64,000 nt of DNA from Streptomyces iakyrus (GCF_000717055.1 NZ_JNXI01000002.1:372001-436000), one strand, 5' to 3'; counted from the first letter of the stretch, positions 18,953 through 27,913 are shown. Translations and numbers: made by a program. Notes: generated from the sequence alone by a model not told the origin.

Positions 18953-20071
18953 TCAGCGGCCGCTGGGGGCTTCGGGGAATCCGAGGCGGGGCGCCAGTTG
19001 GCGTGCCTCGGCCGCCCATTCGGCCAGGAAGGCCAGGGCCAGGCCCCGTTCCCGGTAGCGGAGTGCGGCCGGCACGGTGCCCTGGCCGCCGTAGGCCACC
19101 TGCTCCTCCTCCGCCCGCGCCAGCATCAGGGCCGTGAGCCAGTCGTACTTCACGGCGGAGGCGCACACGCCGAGTCGTACGAGGTGTTCGTCGCCGCGCC
19201 AGCCGCTCTCGCGCAGGCCGTGCAGATAGGCGTCGTACGCCGACTTGGCCAGGCCGGGCAGTTCTGCGGCGGGCACGAACAGGTCGAAGACGGAGGCCGG
19301 GAGGTAGTTGCCGAGGTCCTCGCCGAGGGCGCCGTCGCCGGTGAACGCCCAGTCGAGCAGGACGGCGGCGCCGGCGCCGCCGGAGCTGACGTTCGCCGGC
19401 CACTGGTCGAGGTGGCACAGGGCGCGGGGCAGCGACTCCATGACCGTGAGGAACCACTCGCGGTCGTGGTGGAGGCGGACCATGTCCTCGCGCAGGCCGG
19501 GCGGGAAATGCCGCCGGACCAGGGGGTGCTGCCACGCCTCGTCGGTGTCGAGCAGGGCCTCGCCCGTCGTCTTCCCCGCCGTGTAGTCCCGCAGGAAGCG
19601 CTGGGAGAGCCAGGGGGTGTCCTCCCCCGCGCCCACCGCGCCGTGTGCGGCGCCCAGGCGGTGGGCATAGTCGACGTGGCGGCTGAGGGGCCAGGTCGTC
19701 GCCGGTTCGCCCGGCACGTCCTCCAGCCACAACGCCACGTCGCCGTCCGGGCGTTCGGCGCACTCCAGCAGCCGGGGCGCGCGGATGCCGTGCCGCTGCC
19801 AGAGCCGGGCGAGCCCGGACCGGTAGACGTACGCCTCGCGGCGCCAGAAGTTCCAGTGCCGCGGGTCGTTGGAGGCCGACCACGCGACGCTGGTCTCCTT
19901 CGTGCGCGTCAGCACCTTCAGGACGGCCGAGTGGCCGCCGCCGGTGACCCGCCACACCCCGGCCGTGACACCGTTGGACGGGTTGTGCGGGAGCGGCTCG
20001 AACACCGCCTCGTGCGCCGGGACTCCCAGGACCTCACGGACTTCGGCATGCGCTGCAACGACCTCGGGCAT
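18953..20071 (-). CDS. Phosphotransferase, APH family
   Basis: 372 residues with a kinase-like fold: the ATP-lysine region (SAVLKVLTR), the catalytic loop LCHLDQWPANV (His-x-Asp...Asn) and the metal-binding VLLDWAF. Homologues in actinobacteria are annotated as aminoglycoside phosphotransferases, but the true substrate is generally unknown. It lies 9 nt downstream of the APC permease stop on the same strand and 23 nt before the MOSC gene, so a permease-kinase-MOSC operon is likely. Confidence 0.78.
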   Translation of the reverse strand: MPEVVAAHAEVREVLGVPAHEAVFEPLPHNPSNGVTAGVWRVTGGGHSAVLKVLTRTKETSVAWSASNDPRHWNFWRREAYVYRSGLARLWQRHGIRAPRLLECAERPDGDVALWLEDVPGEPATTWPLSRHVDYAHRLGAAHGAVGAGEDTPWLSQRFLRDYTAGKTTGEALLDTDEAWQHPLVRRHFPPGLREDMVRLHHDREWFLTVMESLPRALCHLDQWPANVSSGGAGAAVLLDWAFTGDGALGEDLGNYLPASVFDLFVPAAELPGLAKSAYDAYLHGLRESGWRGDEHLVRLGVCASAVKYDWLTALMLARAEEEQVAYGGQGTVPAALRYRERGLALAFLAEWAAEARQLAPRLGFPEAPSGR

Positions 20072-20080
20072 CCCCCGATG

Positions 20081-21463
20081 CTATGCCGCCGCCTCCGCCG
20101 TGTCCTTGCGTCCCCGCAGCCACACGTACACCGGGATACCGGCGAACAGGAACAGCACGCCCTGGTACACGGCGGCGTACCCGGCACCGGCGATCAGCCA
20201 GAACGAGAAGCCGAAGGAGAGCACGGCGACCGTCAGGTCCCGGGCCAGGCCCGCGGGGCGGACGCGCTCGCGGGTTCCGCGGGCCAGCCAGTACAACTGG
20301 GCGGCGGCCGACAGCAGGTAGGGCACGCAGCCCGTGAACGTCGTGATCAGGACGAGGACGCGGAAGGTGGTGTCCGGGCCGGCCGTGTAGTTGAGGCCGA
20401 TGAGGAGGGTGCCGAGGACGGCGCAGGCCCACACCCCGAAGCCCGGGACGCCGCCCTTGCCGAGGCGGGCGAACGGCGCGGGGAAGAGGCCGTCGCGGGC
20501 GGCGGCGTACGGCATCTGCGCGGCCATGAGGATCCAGCCGTTGAGGCAGCCGGTGATCGAGGCGACGGCGACCAGGGCGATGGCGGTGCCGCCCCAGCCG
20601 CTCCCCGTGATCGCGTTCACGGCATCGGCGAAGGGGGCGCCCGAGTCGACGAGCCGGTCGTGCGGGACCAGTCCGAAGACGGCGACGGTGCCGAGGACGT
20701 AGACGAGGGCGGAGGCCAGGGTGCCGAGGACGCTCGCGCGGCCGACCGTGCGCTCGGGCTCACGGACCTCACCGGCGCTGACGGCGGCCGACTCGACGCC
20801 GAGGAAGCTGTACAGCAGCAGGGCGGCGGAGGCGGCGAGCGCCCCGGCGACGCTTTGACCGGATGCGTTGAACGGGCCGAAGTTGTCCGCGTCGACGAAG
20901 AACAGGCCGACCGTGGCGAGCAGGAGCAGCGGGACGAACTTCAGGATCGTGGAGACGACCTGCACCGTGCCGACCCAGCGTGTGCCCGCGAAGTTGGCGG
21001 CGGCGGGCAGCCAGAGGGCGGCCAGGGCGACGAGGGCCTGGAGGGCGTGGTTGCCGTGCAGGGGTATCAGGACGTCGACGTAGCCGACGACCGCGACGGC
21101 CAGGGCGGCGATGCTGACCCAGCACATCGTCCAGTACGACCAGGCCGACAGGAACCCGGCGAACTCGCCGAAGGCGTCCCGTGGGTAGACGTAGAGGCCG
21201 CCGGTGACGGGGCTGCGCCGGGCCAGCTTGCCGAAGAGCAGCGCGAGCAGGACGGCTCCGACCGAGAGCACGAGGAAGGCGAGGAGGCTGACCGTGCCGT
21301 AGGGGGCGACGGTGGCGGGCAGGGCGAAGATGCCGCCGCCGATGATGTTGCCCATGACGAGGGCCGTAGCGGCGGCGAGGCCGAAGGTGCGGCGGGGAGC
21401 GGGCGCCGCGGGGGTGGCCGGCTCGGCGGGTTCGGTGGCCTCGGTGGGGCTGGGGACGGTCAT
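20081..21463 (-). CDS. APC-superfamily amino acid permease
   Basis: 460 residues, about twelve membrane helices. The helix-1 substrate motif (GNIIGGGIFALP) and the following ATVAPYG are typical of the APC family. ATG 21463 is supported by AGGAACC upstream. It is divergent from a homocysteine S-methyltransferase gene with 130 nt between the starts, an arrangement like mmuP/mmuM, so S-methylmethionine or a similar amine is a reasonable substrate guess. Sequence alone does not separate this from basic amino acid or polyamine antiporters. Confidence 0.83.
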   Translation of the reverse strand: MTVPSPTEATEPAEPATPAAPAPRRTFGLAAATALVMGNIIGGGIFALPATVAPYGTVSLLAFLVLSVGAVLLALLFGKLARRSPVTGGLYVYPRDAFGEFAGFLSAWSYWTMCWVSIAALAVAVVGYVDVLIPLHGNHALQALVALAALWLPAAANFAGTRWVGTVQVVSTILKFVPLLLLATVGLFFVDADNFGPFNASGQSVAGALAASAALLLYSFLGVESAAVSAGEVREPERTVGRASVLGTLASALVYVLGTVAVFGLVPHDRLVDSGAPFADAVNAITGSGWGGTAIALVAVASITGCLNGWILMAAQMPYAAARDGLFPAPFARLGKGGVPGFGVWACAVLGTLLIGLNYTAGPDTTFRVLVLITTFTGCVPYLLSAAAQLYWLARGTRERVRPAGLARDLTVAVLSFGFSFWLIAGAGYAAVYQGVLFLFAGIPVYVWLRGRKDTAEAAA

Positions 21464-21593
21464 GAGGGTTCCTGTACAAGCGGAGGGGGAGGGTCCTGAT
21501 CGTAAACGGTCATCCCATATGCTGGTCGACCTGTTCATCTAATGGACACAGTCGGCAGGGGGGCGCGGGCGGATCTCGGTTACGGTCGTTCGC

Positions 21594-22505
21594 ATGACGC
21601 GCACCATCACCCTCGCCGAAGCCCTTGCCGCCGGGACGGTCGTCCTCGACGGCGGCATGTCCAACCAGCTCGAATCGGCCGGGCACGACCTGAGCGACGA
21701 GCTGTGGTCGGCGCGGCTGCTCGCCGAACAGCCGGAGGCGGTGACCGAGGCGCACCTCGCCTACTTCCGGGCAGGTGCGGACGTGGCGATCACGGCCAGC
21801 TACCAGGCCACGTTCGAGGGGTTCGCCCAGCGCGGGATCGGCCCTGAGCGGGCGGCCGGACTCATGGCGCTGAGCGTGGAGTCGGCCCGGGAGGCGGCCC
21901 GGCGGGCGGGTGTGTCACGGCCCCTGTGGGTGGCGGCCTCGGCCGGTCCGTACGGGGCGATGCTCGCGGACGGTTCGGAGTACCGGGGGCGCTACGGGCT
22001 GAGCGTGGACGAGCTGGAACGTTTCCACCGGCCGCGCCTTGAGGTGCTGGCCGCGGCCGGGCCCGACGTCCTCGCACTGGAGACGGTCCCGGACGCGGAC
22101 GAGGCCGCGGCCCTGCTGCGGGCGGTGCGCGGGCTCGGGGTGCCGGCCTGGCTGACGTATTCCGTCGCCGGGGACCGCACCCGTGCCGGGCAGCCGCTGG
22201 AGGAGGCCTTCGCCCTGGCCGCCGAGGCGGACGAGGTGATCGCGGTCGGGGTGAACTGCTGCGCTCCGCAGGACGTGGACGGCGCGGCCGCGACGGCGGC
22301 GCGGGTCACCGGCAAGCCGGTCGTCGTCTACCCCAACAGCGGGGAGACCTGGGACGCCGGGGCCCGTGCCTGGACCGGCCGGTCCACCTTCACCGTCGGC
22401 CAGGTGAAGGGCTGGCAGCAGGCCGGGGCCCGGCTGATCGGCGGCTGCTGCCGGGTCGGTCCGGACGGCGTCGCGGGCATCGCGGGGGCGCTGGAGGCGG
22501 CGTAG
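21594..22505 (+). CDS. mmuM: Homocysteine S-methyltransferase
   Basis: Transfers a methyl group from S-methylmethionine (or AdoMet) to homocysteine, giving methionine. 303 residues in a single TIM barrel, the length of MmuM-type enzymes rather than the cobalamin-dependent MetH. The zinc ligands are visible: Cys near residue 222 in GVNCCAP and the Cys pair near 285 in IGGCCRVGP. The first residues (LAEALAAGTVVLDGGMSNQLE) match the family. A hairpin follows the stop (22515-22535). Confidence 0.9.
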   Translation: MTRTITLAEALAAGTVVLDGGMSNQLESAGHDLSDELWSARLLAEQPEAVTEAHLAYFRAGADVAITASYQATFEGFAQRGIGPERAAGLMALSVESAREAARRAGVSRPLWVAASAGPYGAMLADGSEYRGRYGLSVDELERFHRPRLEVLAAAGPDVLALETVPDADEAAALLRAVRGLGVPAWLTYSVAGDRTRAGQPLEEAFALAAEADEVIAVGVNCCAPQDVDGAAATAARVTGKPVVVYPNSGETWDAGARAWTGRSTFTVGQVKGWQQAGARLIGGCCRVGPDGVAGIAGALEAA

Positions 22506-22514
22506 CGCGCCGGC

Positions 22515-22535
22515 GGACCGCACTCCCGGCGGTCC
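22515..22535 (+). terminator. Short hairpin after mmuM
   Basis: GGACCGC and GCGGTCC pair over a 7-nt loop between the convergent methyltransferase and carboxylesterase genes. The next 60 nt are very GC-rich with a repeated CCGCTGAGCCC. It probably acts in both directions, but it is weak on its own. Confidence 0.4.
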
Positions 22536-22618
22536 CCATGACGAGGAAGAACCGCCCCGGGCCCGCTGAGCCCCGCGGGGCCCCGCTGAGCCCTGCCCGC
22601 TCGGCGAGTGAGCAGCCG

Positions 22619-24223
22619 TCAGTGACGCCGCAGGGCGCCGGAGCGGCGCAGCCGCCGTACGGCCGAGCGCAGTTCGGTACCGCGGGCGGGCGAGACATCG
22701 GCCGGGACCGTCACGGGGGCGGGTTCCGGGAGCCTGAGGGCGTCTGCCTGCCAGAGGGCGAGTTCTCGGTCCCGGGGGCCGTACGCCGTGTAGGAGACTC
22801 CGTCCTCGGCGTCCGGTGCGCGGTCTCCGAAGACGCGCACCGGGTGGGCCGCGTCCCAGCGCTCCCAGCCCGGGTCGCCGTCCGTGGCGAACCGCACCCA
22901 GGCCGCGTGCATGGCGTCCGCCAGTTCCTGCGGCGCGCCCTCGCCCGCCAGTTTCCGGGACTCCGCGGCCTCCCCGGTGTCGAAGACGAAGCCCAGCTCC
23001 AGCGCGTGGCACGAGCCGAGGCCGGGCAGGTTCGAGGGCCAGGCGAACTCATAGACGTACGACGGTTCCGTGCGGGCGTCGGCGAGGTGGTGCAGGGGGA
23101 GGCGGAGCAGGTGGTCGGTGACGAGCTGGCCGACGATCTCCGCCGTGCCCGCCTCGGGGTGCAGGGTGCGGTAGCCGCGCGGGACCTCGCTGCCGCAGTG
23201 GCAGCGGGCCATGGCGCCCGCGACGGCGACGGCCCCGAGCCGGTCGACGCGCTCCAGCAGACCGCCCGGCACCAGCCACAGCCGGTACTCGTCGCGGGTC
23301 CAGCCCAGCAGCAGCTCGACGCCGGGGGCGGCGCCGCCGTCCGTGAGGGCCTCCAAGGGGTCGCGGGGGACGACGTCGCCGTCGACGACGAGGCCGAAGG
23401 CGGGGCCGCCGACGACCGGGCTGCTCCGCTTCCCCACCTCGGCCTGGGTGCGCAGCAGCAGGTCGCGGTCGACGGCGGCGAAGGCCTCCGCGGTGGCGGG
23501 GATCTTCAGCCGTGCGGCCATCCGGCGCACCATCCGCCGCACCTTGGCCCGCTCGGACGCCTCGGGCGGTCCGCTCTGCAGGACGGCCCGGCGCACCAGC
23601 CCCTGGGTCTGCGGGGCGGCTAGGAGGGCGCCGATGCTGATCGCCCCGGCGGACTGGCCGAACAGGGTGATGCGGCCGGGGTCGCCGCCGAAGGCCTCGA
23701 TGGCCTCGTGCACCCAGGCCAGAGCGGCGATCTGGTCCCGCAGGCCGGGGTTCGGGGGCGTATCCGGGAACAGGCCGTAGCCCTCGACCCCCAGCCGGTA
23801 GTTGATCGACACACAGACCACGCCGTCGCGGGCGAAGGAGTGGCCGTCGTAGACGGGTACGGCGGAGGATCCTCGGGTCAGGGCGCCCCCGTGCAGCCAG
23901 ATGAGGACGGGCAGGCGGGCCCCGGGGGCGGGCTGCGGGGTCCAGACGTTGAGGTTGAGGCAGTCGTCACCCGGCACGACCGGGTCGGACAGGTAGTGGG
24001 CGAAGGCGTCGGAGTACGGCGGTTTCGGCGGGGTGGGGCCGAAGGCGCCCGCGTCGCGGACACCGTCCCAGGGCGGCACGGGCACGGGTGGGCGGAAGCG
24101 GCGGGGGCCGAAGGGCGGGGCCGCGTACGGGATGCCGCGGAAGACCGCGACACCGCGTTCGTACCGGCCCCGCAGGGCACCGAAGGGCGTCCTCACCACG
24201 GGGTCCGTCTGGTCTGCCGTCAT
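22619..24223 (-). CDS. Carboxylesterase type B
   Basis: Alpha/beta-hydrolase of 534 residues from the carboxylesterase/para-nitrobenzyl esterase family. Landmarks: FRGIPYAAPPFGPRRF near the start, DCLNLNVWTP, the oxyanion HGG (WLHGGAL) and the nucleophile elbow FGQSAGAIS. There is no signal peptide. ATG 24223 is preceded by GAGGAGG about 12 nt upstream; an ATG 33 nt earlier is less well placed. It is divergent from the LacI regulator gene, so that regulator may control it. Confidence 0.88.
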   Translation of the reverse strand: MTADQTDPVVRTPFGALRGRYERGVAVFRGIPYAAPPFGPRRFRPPVPVPPWDGVRDAGAFGPTPPKPPYSDAFAHYLSDPVVPGDDCLNLNVWTPQPAPGARLPVLIWLHGGALTRGSSAVPVYDGHSFARDGVVCVSINYRLGVEGYGLFPDTPPNPGLRDQIAALAWVHEAIEAFGGDPGRITLFGQSAGAISIGALLAAPQTQGLVRRAVLQSGPPEASERAKVRRMVRRMAARLKIPATAEAFAAVDRDLLLRTQAEVGKRSSPVVGGPAFGLVVDGDVVPRDPLEALTDGGAAPGVELLLGWTRDEYRLWLVPGGLLERVDRLGAVAVAGAMARCHCGSEVPRGYRTLHPEAGTAEIVGQLVTDHLLRLPLHHLADARTEPSYVYEFAWPSNLPGLGSCHALELGFVFDTGEAAESRKLAGEGAPQELADAMHAAWVRFATDGDPGWERWDAAHPVRVFGDRAPDAEDGVSYTAYGPRDRELALWQADALRLPEPAPVTVPADVSPARGTELRSAVRRLRRSGALRRH

Positions 24224-24426
24224 CCGTCCACCAGCCTCCTCACCGCGCTCGTGCACCGTGAAGATCAGAGCAACTCATTGTGTTCCGGTATTCCGGTGCA
24301 CGGGCGGGCGGGAGGGCTGTTCGGGTTACTCGGCGACCTGGCCGCGCGAGACGGAGCCGATCGCGGTGTGCGACTGCCTCGTTTCGGCTGACCTGCACAC
24401 CCTGCTGAGCGAGTTGTTCGGGGTTT

Positions 24427-24437
24427 CGAAAGTTTTG
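24427..24437. promoter_or_regulatory. CGAAAGTTTTG element
   Basis: Resembles the CGAAACTTTCG-type element found before xylanase and other polysaccharide-degradation genes in Streptomyces. It lies in the 371-nt gap between the divergent carboxylesterase and LacI genes. A sister element in the opposite orientation is at 24548-24560. The rest of this gap holds the promoter and operator listed below and no gene. Confidence 0.45.
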
Positions 24438-24466
24438 ACCGGCGTCAAGCGGCGAATTCACTTCTC

Positions 24467-24495
24467 TTCCACCCGTCCTGCGCCGCACCTACAGT
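24467..24495 (+). promoter_or_regulatory. Candidate promoter of the LacI gene
   Basis: TTCCAC at 24467-24472 and TACAGT at 24490-24495 with a 17-nt spacer. The -10 fits the TAnnnT consensus of the main sigma factor. The predicted start of transcription (about 24502) falls within the GGAAGCGCTTTC palindrome. Confidence 0.45.
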
Positions 24496-24496
24496 A

Positions 24497-24508
24497 GGAA
24501 GCGCTTTC
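24497..24508. promoter_or_regulatory. GGAAGCGCTTTC operator
   Basis: A palindrome with core AAGCGCTT and a central CG, as bound by LacI-family proteins. It covers the predicted transcription start of the LacI gene, which fits autorepression. The same core occurs before the acetylesterase gene (13079-13088). Confidence 0.6.
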
Positions 24509-24547
24509 TGCCCTGCGGTCCTCCGTGTCCGCCGTGCGCAGAGCTGG

Positions 24548-24560
24548 TCGAAACTTTCCA
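24548..24560. promoter_or_regulatory. TCGAAACTTTCCA element
   Basis: Near match to the CGAAACTTTCG element of Streptomyces polysaccharide-degradation genes, in the 5' untranslated region 35 nt before the LacI start codon. May be a second binding site for this or another regulator. Confidence 0.4.
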
Positions 24561-24594
24561 CGGCCCTCGGGCGGGCCGGAGAGGTGGGTTCCCG

Positions 24595-25638
24595 ATGGTC
24601 CGTACGGCGAGTGCGAGCACGGCTGCCGGTCCGACGCTGGCGGTCGTGGCGCGCGAGGCGGGGGTGTCGGTGCCGACCGCGTCGAAGGTGGTCAACGGCC
24701 GCGAGGACGTGGCACCCGAGACCCGCCGCCGTGTCACCGAGGCACTCGACCGGCTCGGCTACGTGCGCAGACCCCGCTTCGAAGCGGCGAAGGCACCCCG
24801 GCTGGTCGATCTGGTCGTGCACTCGCTGGAGAGCTCCTGGTCGGGCGCGGTGCTGCACGGGGCGGAGGACGCGGCGCACGACGCGGGCCTGGAGGTCGTG
24901 GTGTCGGCGGCCCTGATCCGCTCCCGGGTCGGCCGCCCGGAACGCGGCTGGCTCGACAAGCTGGTCGCCCGCGGTTCCTCCGGGGTCCTGTTCAACCTGG
25001 CCGAGCTGAGCGACTCGCAGTACGCGTGGCTGGAGCAGCACCGCATACCGTTCGTGATGATCGACCCGGTGCAGGAACCGCCGGAGGGCGTGGTCTCGGT
25101 GGGCGCCGCGAACTGGCAGGGCGGTCTGACGGCCACGGAGCATCTGCTGTCCCTGGGCCACGAGAGGATCGCGGTCATCGCCGGTCCACGGCGCACGATG
25201 TGCAGCAGCGCGCGGGTCGCCGGATACCGTTCGGCGCTCGCGTCGGCCGGGGTCCGGCACCGCGCCGAGTACGTCCGGCACGCCGGTTTCGACGAGAGCG
25301 TGGCCCACCGCCGCATGCTGGAACTCCTCGACCTGCCCGAGCCGCCGACCGCCGTCTTCGTCTGCTCGGACCGGATGGCGCTGGGTGTCTACGAGGCCTT
25401 GGCCGAAAGGGGGTTGGGGGTCCCGGACGACATCAGTGTGGTCGGCTTCGACGACCTGCCCGAGGCCCGCTGGGCCTCCCCCGCCCTGACCACCGTCCGC
25501 CAGCCGCTGTCCGAGATGGCCGCGACGGCCCTGCGGTCGCTGCTGCGCATGATGGACGGGCACCGTCCCGAGAGCACGCGCACCGAGCTGTCGACGCGCC
25601 TGGTGGAACGGGCGAGTACGGCGGCGCCGCGCACGTAG
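24595..25638 (+). CDS. LacI-family transcriptional regulator
   Basis: 347 residues. N-terminal LacI helix-turn-helix with hinge (about 13-65: LAVVAREAGVSVPTASKVVNG, then LDRLGYV), followed by a periplasmic-binding-protein-like sensor domain (VDLVVHSLESSWSG onward; VFVCSDRMALGVYEAL; DDISVVGFDDLPEARW). It would bind a sugar and release its operators. The Val-Pro-Thr-Ala-Ser-Lys recognition helix differs from the usual VSxxTVSRVLN, so its operator may be distinctive. The AAGCGCTT palindromes at its own promoter and at the acetylesterase suggest a pectin/arabinogalactan regulon. Confidence 0.9.
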   Translation: MVRTASASTAAGPTLAVVAREAGVSVPTASKVVNGREDVAPETRRRVTEALDRLGYVRRPRFEAAKAPRLVDLVVHSLESSWSGAVLHGAEDAAHDAGLEVVVSAALIRSRVGRPERGWLDKLVARGSSGVLFNLAELSDSQYAWLEQHRIPFVMIDPVQEPPEGVVSVGAANWQGGLTATEHLLSLGHERIAVIAGPRRTMCSSARVAGYRSALASAGVRHRAEYVRHAGFDESVAHRRMLELLDLPEPPTAVFVCSDRMALGVYEALAERGLGVPDDISVVGFDDLPEARWASPALTTVRQPLSEMAATALRSLLRMMDGHRPESTRTELSTRLVERASTAAPRT

Positions 25639-25859
25639 GAGCGCTCCGGGCCGCGCACGAGCGGTCGGCCCCAGCGCCTCGCCCCGACCGGCGCACAGGG
25701 CCCGGCCCGTGGTCGTGCGGGCGTCTGCCGCACACCCCTCGTACGCGTCGCGCGCCCGCCACCCGGGGGAACTGGCCGGGACGGACCGGCGTCGAACGGT
25801 GCGGTGGGGAGGGGCCGGTGTCCGGGGGCGGGGCGGCGGCGAGCAGTGGGGGGACGACC

Positions 25860-26285
25860 ATGACACGCTGGCGGCCGCTTCCGGACGTTCTGCCGCGGGA
25901 GGCGCGGCACCTGGTCGAGCAGCTGCGGACCCTGAAGGACCGCACCGGGCTGAGCCTCGCCGAGCTGGCCCGGCGGACCGCCTACAGCAAGTCGTCGTGG
26001 CAGCGGTATCTCAGTGGGGCCAAACAGCCGCCGCGCGGAGCGGTGCAGGCGCTGTGCCGGGTGGCGGGGGCCGACCAGGCACGGCTGCTGGCGCTGTGGG
26101 ATCTGGCCGACACGACGTGGCCCCACGGGGTGCCGGCGGCGGCCGGGCCCGCGGGGCCGGTGGCGGACGCACCGCCGGCCGGTGCCGAGTACAGGCGCTG
26201 GCGGGCGGCGGCCCTGGTGTCGTTCGGGGTCATCGTCGTGCTGCTGGCCGGGCTGTTGTGGATGCTGCCCTCGGGGAGCGGATGA
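25860..26285 (+). CDS. Small XRE-type HTH protein with C-terminal membrane helix
   Basis: 141 residues. The N-terminal half is a helix-turn-helix of the Streptomyces HTH_31 type (LSLAELARRTAYSKSSWQRYLSG). After an Ala/Pro linker a single membrane helix (about 117-136) ends the protein. This design of a cytoplasmic HTH tied to the membrane is common in Streptomyces, and its DNA target or ligand is unknown. ATG 25860 follows a G-rich ribosome binding site. The 221 nt before it hold no gene. Confidence 0.75.
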   Translation: MTRWRPLPDVLPREARHLVEQLRTLKDRTGLSLAELARRTAYSKSSWQRYLSGAKQPPRGAVQALCRVAGADQARLLALWDLADTTWPHGVPAAAGPAGPVADAPPAGAEYRRWRAAALVSFGVIVVLLAGLLWMLPSGSG

Positions 26286-26322
26286 CCGTCACGGCCGGCC
26301 GCTCCCCCGGCGGCGGTGCGGC

Positions 26323-26862
26323 TCAGCCGACCGTGCGGTAGTGGGCGTACTTCCACGGCCCGACGTTCTTCAGCTTCACCTGGTACTTGCCGCCCACGCG
26401 CTTGAAGTTGACGTTCCGCACGAGGCCCTTGTACTGGACGATGTTGCCCGGGAGGCTCTGGAGCCGGCTCTGGGCGAAGTCCCAGCTCTCACTGTCGACG
26501 GTGCCGTCGGTCTCGGGGAGGTTGTGCCGGCTCTGCCACCACTGGGTGGCCGACTCGGTCTCCGGCCCGAAGGAGCCGTCGATCCGGCTCTTCCTGAAGG
26601 GCTGCGACTCGCCCTCGTCGTCCTCCCACTCGGCGCCGTCCGCCCACAGCACGGTCTCCCACAGGGCGATGGCGTTGCCCCTGGAGTAGGCGTCGACGCC
26701 GAGGTTCTCCTCGTCCTCCCAGTCGTTGGTCACGATGCCCTTGCCGTCGATGCCGAAGTAGGCGGGCGCGGCGTTCGCCGCCGGGGCCAGGGCGATGCCG
26801 GTCCCCCCGGCCCCCAGCACCACGGCCGTCGCCATCGCCACGGCCCGATTGCGCATGCTCAT
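26323..26862 (-). CDS. Secreted peptidoglycan-binding-like protein
   Basis: 179 residues: Sec signal peptide (about 1-31, ending APAANAAPA), then a PG_binding_1-like three-helix segment with IDGSFGPETESATQWWQ. The C-terminal 50 residues are not recognised. ATG 26862 is supported by GAAAGGAC upstream. Probably a wall-associated protein or an inhibitor-like small secreted factor. It converges on the HTH-membrane gene with 37 nt between them. Confidence 0.7.
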   Translation of the reverse strand: MSMRNRAVAMATAVVLGAGGTGIALAPAANAAPAYFGIDGKGIVTNDWEDEENLGVDAYSRGNAIALWETVLWADGAEWEDDEGESQPFRKSRIDGSFGPETESATQWWQSRHNLPETDGTVDSESWDFAQSRLQSLPGNIVQYKGLVRNVNFKRVGGKYQVKLKNVGPWKYAHYRTVG

Positions 26863-27103
26863 GCGGTTGTCCTTTCCGAACCGCCGTCCCCCGGCGGGTT
26901 TCCCCTGGGGCGGCTCGTCTCGTCTGGCACGGCACAGCCTCACGGGCCGGCGGTACCCGCGGCGAGCCCTGCCGGCGTCCCCGGACCGCCCTGGGACGGT
27001 TCACGCGCGGTGCGGCGGCGTCCCGGCCGGGGACGGGCCGGCGGGGACCGCGCCCGGGCCGGAGGGCCGACGGCGGCGGGCGCGGCAGCGGTGCCGGGCG
27101 CGG

Positions 27104-27757
27104 TCAGGGGGCCGGGAGCCGGGCCGCCCAGGTGATGCCGCCCAGGAGGTGGGCGCGGAAGGCCGGGTCCTCGTAGGCCTCGCGGGCGTGGCCGAGGGCC
27201 GTGGAGAAGACACGGCCCTCGCCGTGGTCGCGGCACCAGACCAGGGGGTGGTCGGCGCCCATGCCGCCGCCCTCGTAGGAGGACTCGTCGGCGGCGGCCA
27301 GGACGCGGACCCTGCCGCGTGGGCTGGTGCGGAAGTCGTACCACTCGTCGGTGACGTCCCGGACGGCGGGCAGGTGACGGGTCGCCGGATGGTCGTGGTC
27401 CTCGACGACGGCCTTGCCGGGCTGGTGCAGCGGGTGCCGGGCGAACCGCGCGCCCAGCAGGTCGCCGTAGTACGGCCACTCGTCCTCCGTGCAGGCGGCC
27501 GCATGCACGCCCACGAAGCCGCCGCCCGACTCCACTTAGGCGGCGAGCCGTTCCCGCACGGCCGGGGTGAGGATCTCGCCGCTGGTGGAGAGGAACACCA
27601 CGGCCGCACAGGTGTCCAGGCGCTGTTCGAGGGCGGCCGGGTCCTCGGTGGCGTGGACCTCGAAGTCCCCGAGGGTGCGCAGGGCGGCGATGCCGGCCGG
27701 GATGGAGTCGTGCCGGTAGCCGGTGGTACGGGTGTGGGCGAGCAGTCGCGGTGCCAT
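27104..27757 (-). pseudogene. ThuA-domain protein interrupted by an in-frame TAA
   Basis: The ThuA fold (glutamine-amidotransferase-like; role in trehalose or sugar metabolism in relatives) reads through 27757-27539 (APRLLAHTRTTGYRHDSIPAG...AVRERLAA), meets TAA at 27538-27536, and continues in the same frame to 27104 (VESGGGFVGVHAA...TWAARL). Intact relatives have an aromatic residue at that point (AYVxSGGGFVGVH), so one base change, TAC to TAA, explains the break. Either a recent nonsense mutation or a sequence error; the rest looks undamaged. The 246 nt between it and the PG-binding-like gene contain only GC-rich sequence. Confidence 0.85.
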
Positions 27758-27913
27758 GGGATCCGAACCCAGGAGACCGGGGGCCTCCGGGGAGGACCGT
27801 GGGACGACCGAAATTTTCGGACCGGGCGCAACCGGCGGGCATCCGGGGGGGGGCGGCGCGGGGCGTCCGTTTTCTTCAAGACCGGGCCGTGCCGGCCTGC
27901 CTACGGTGGCTCC

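Noticed and set aside
18930..19955. An in-frame extension that would fuse the MOSC protein to a 340-residue N-terminal part
   Set aside because: The extension is Arg/Pro-rich shadow sequence lying over the kinase-like gene in another frame; the MOSC fold begins exactly at ATG 18929 behind GGAAGG.
24525..25859. A long plus-strand frame that would fuse about 445 residues to the HTH-membrane protein
   Set aside because: It covers the LacI gene in a wrong frame with biased Arg/Gly composition; the HTH domain starts at ATG 25860 with its own ribosome binding site.
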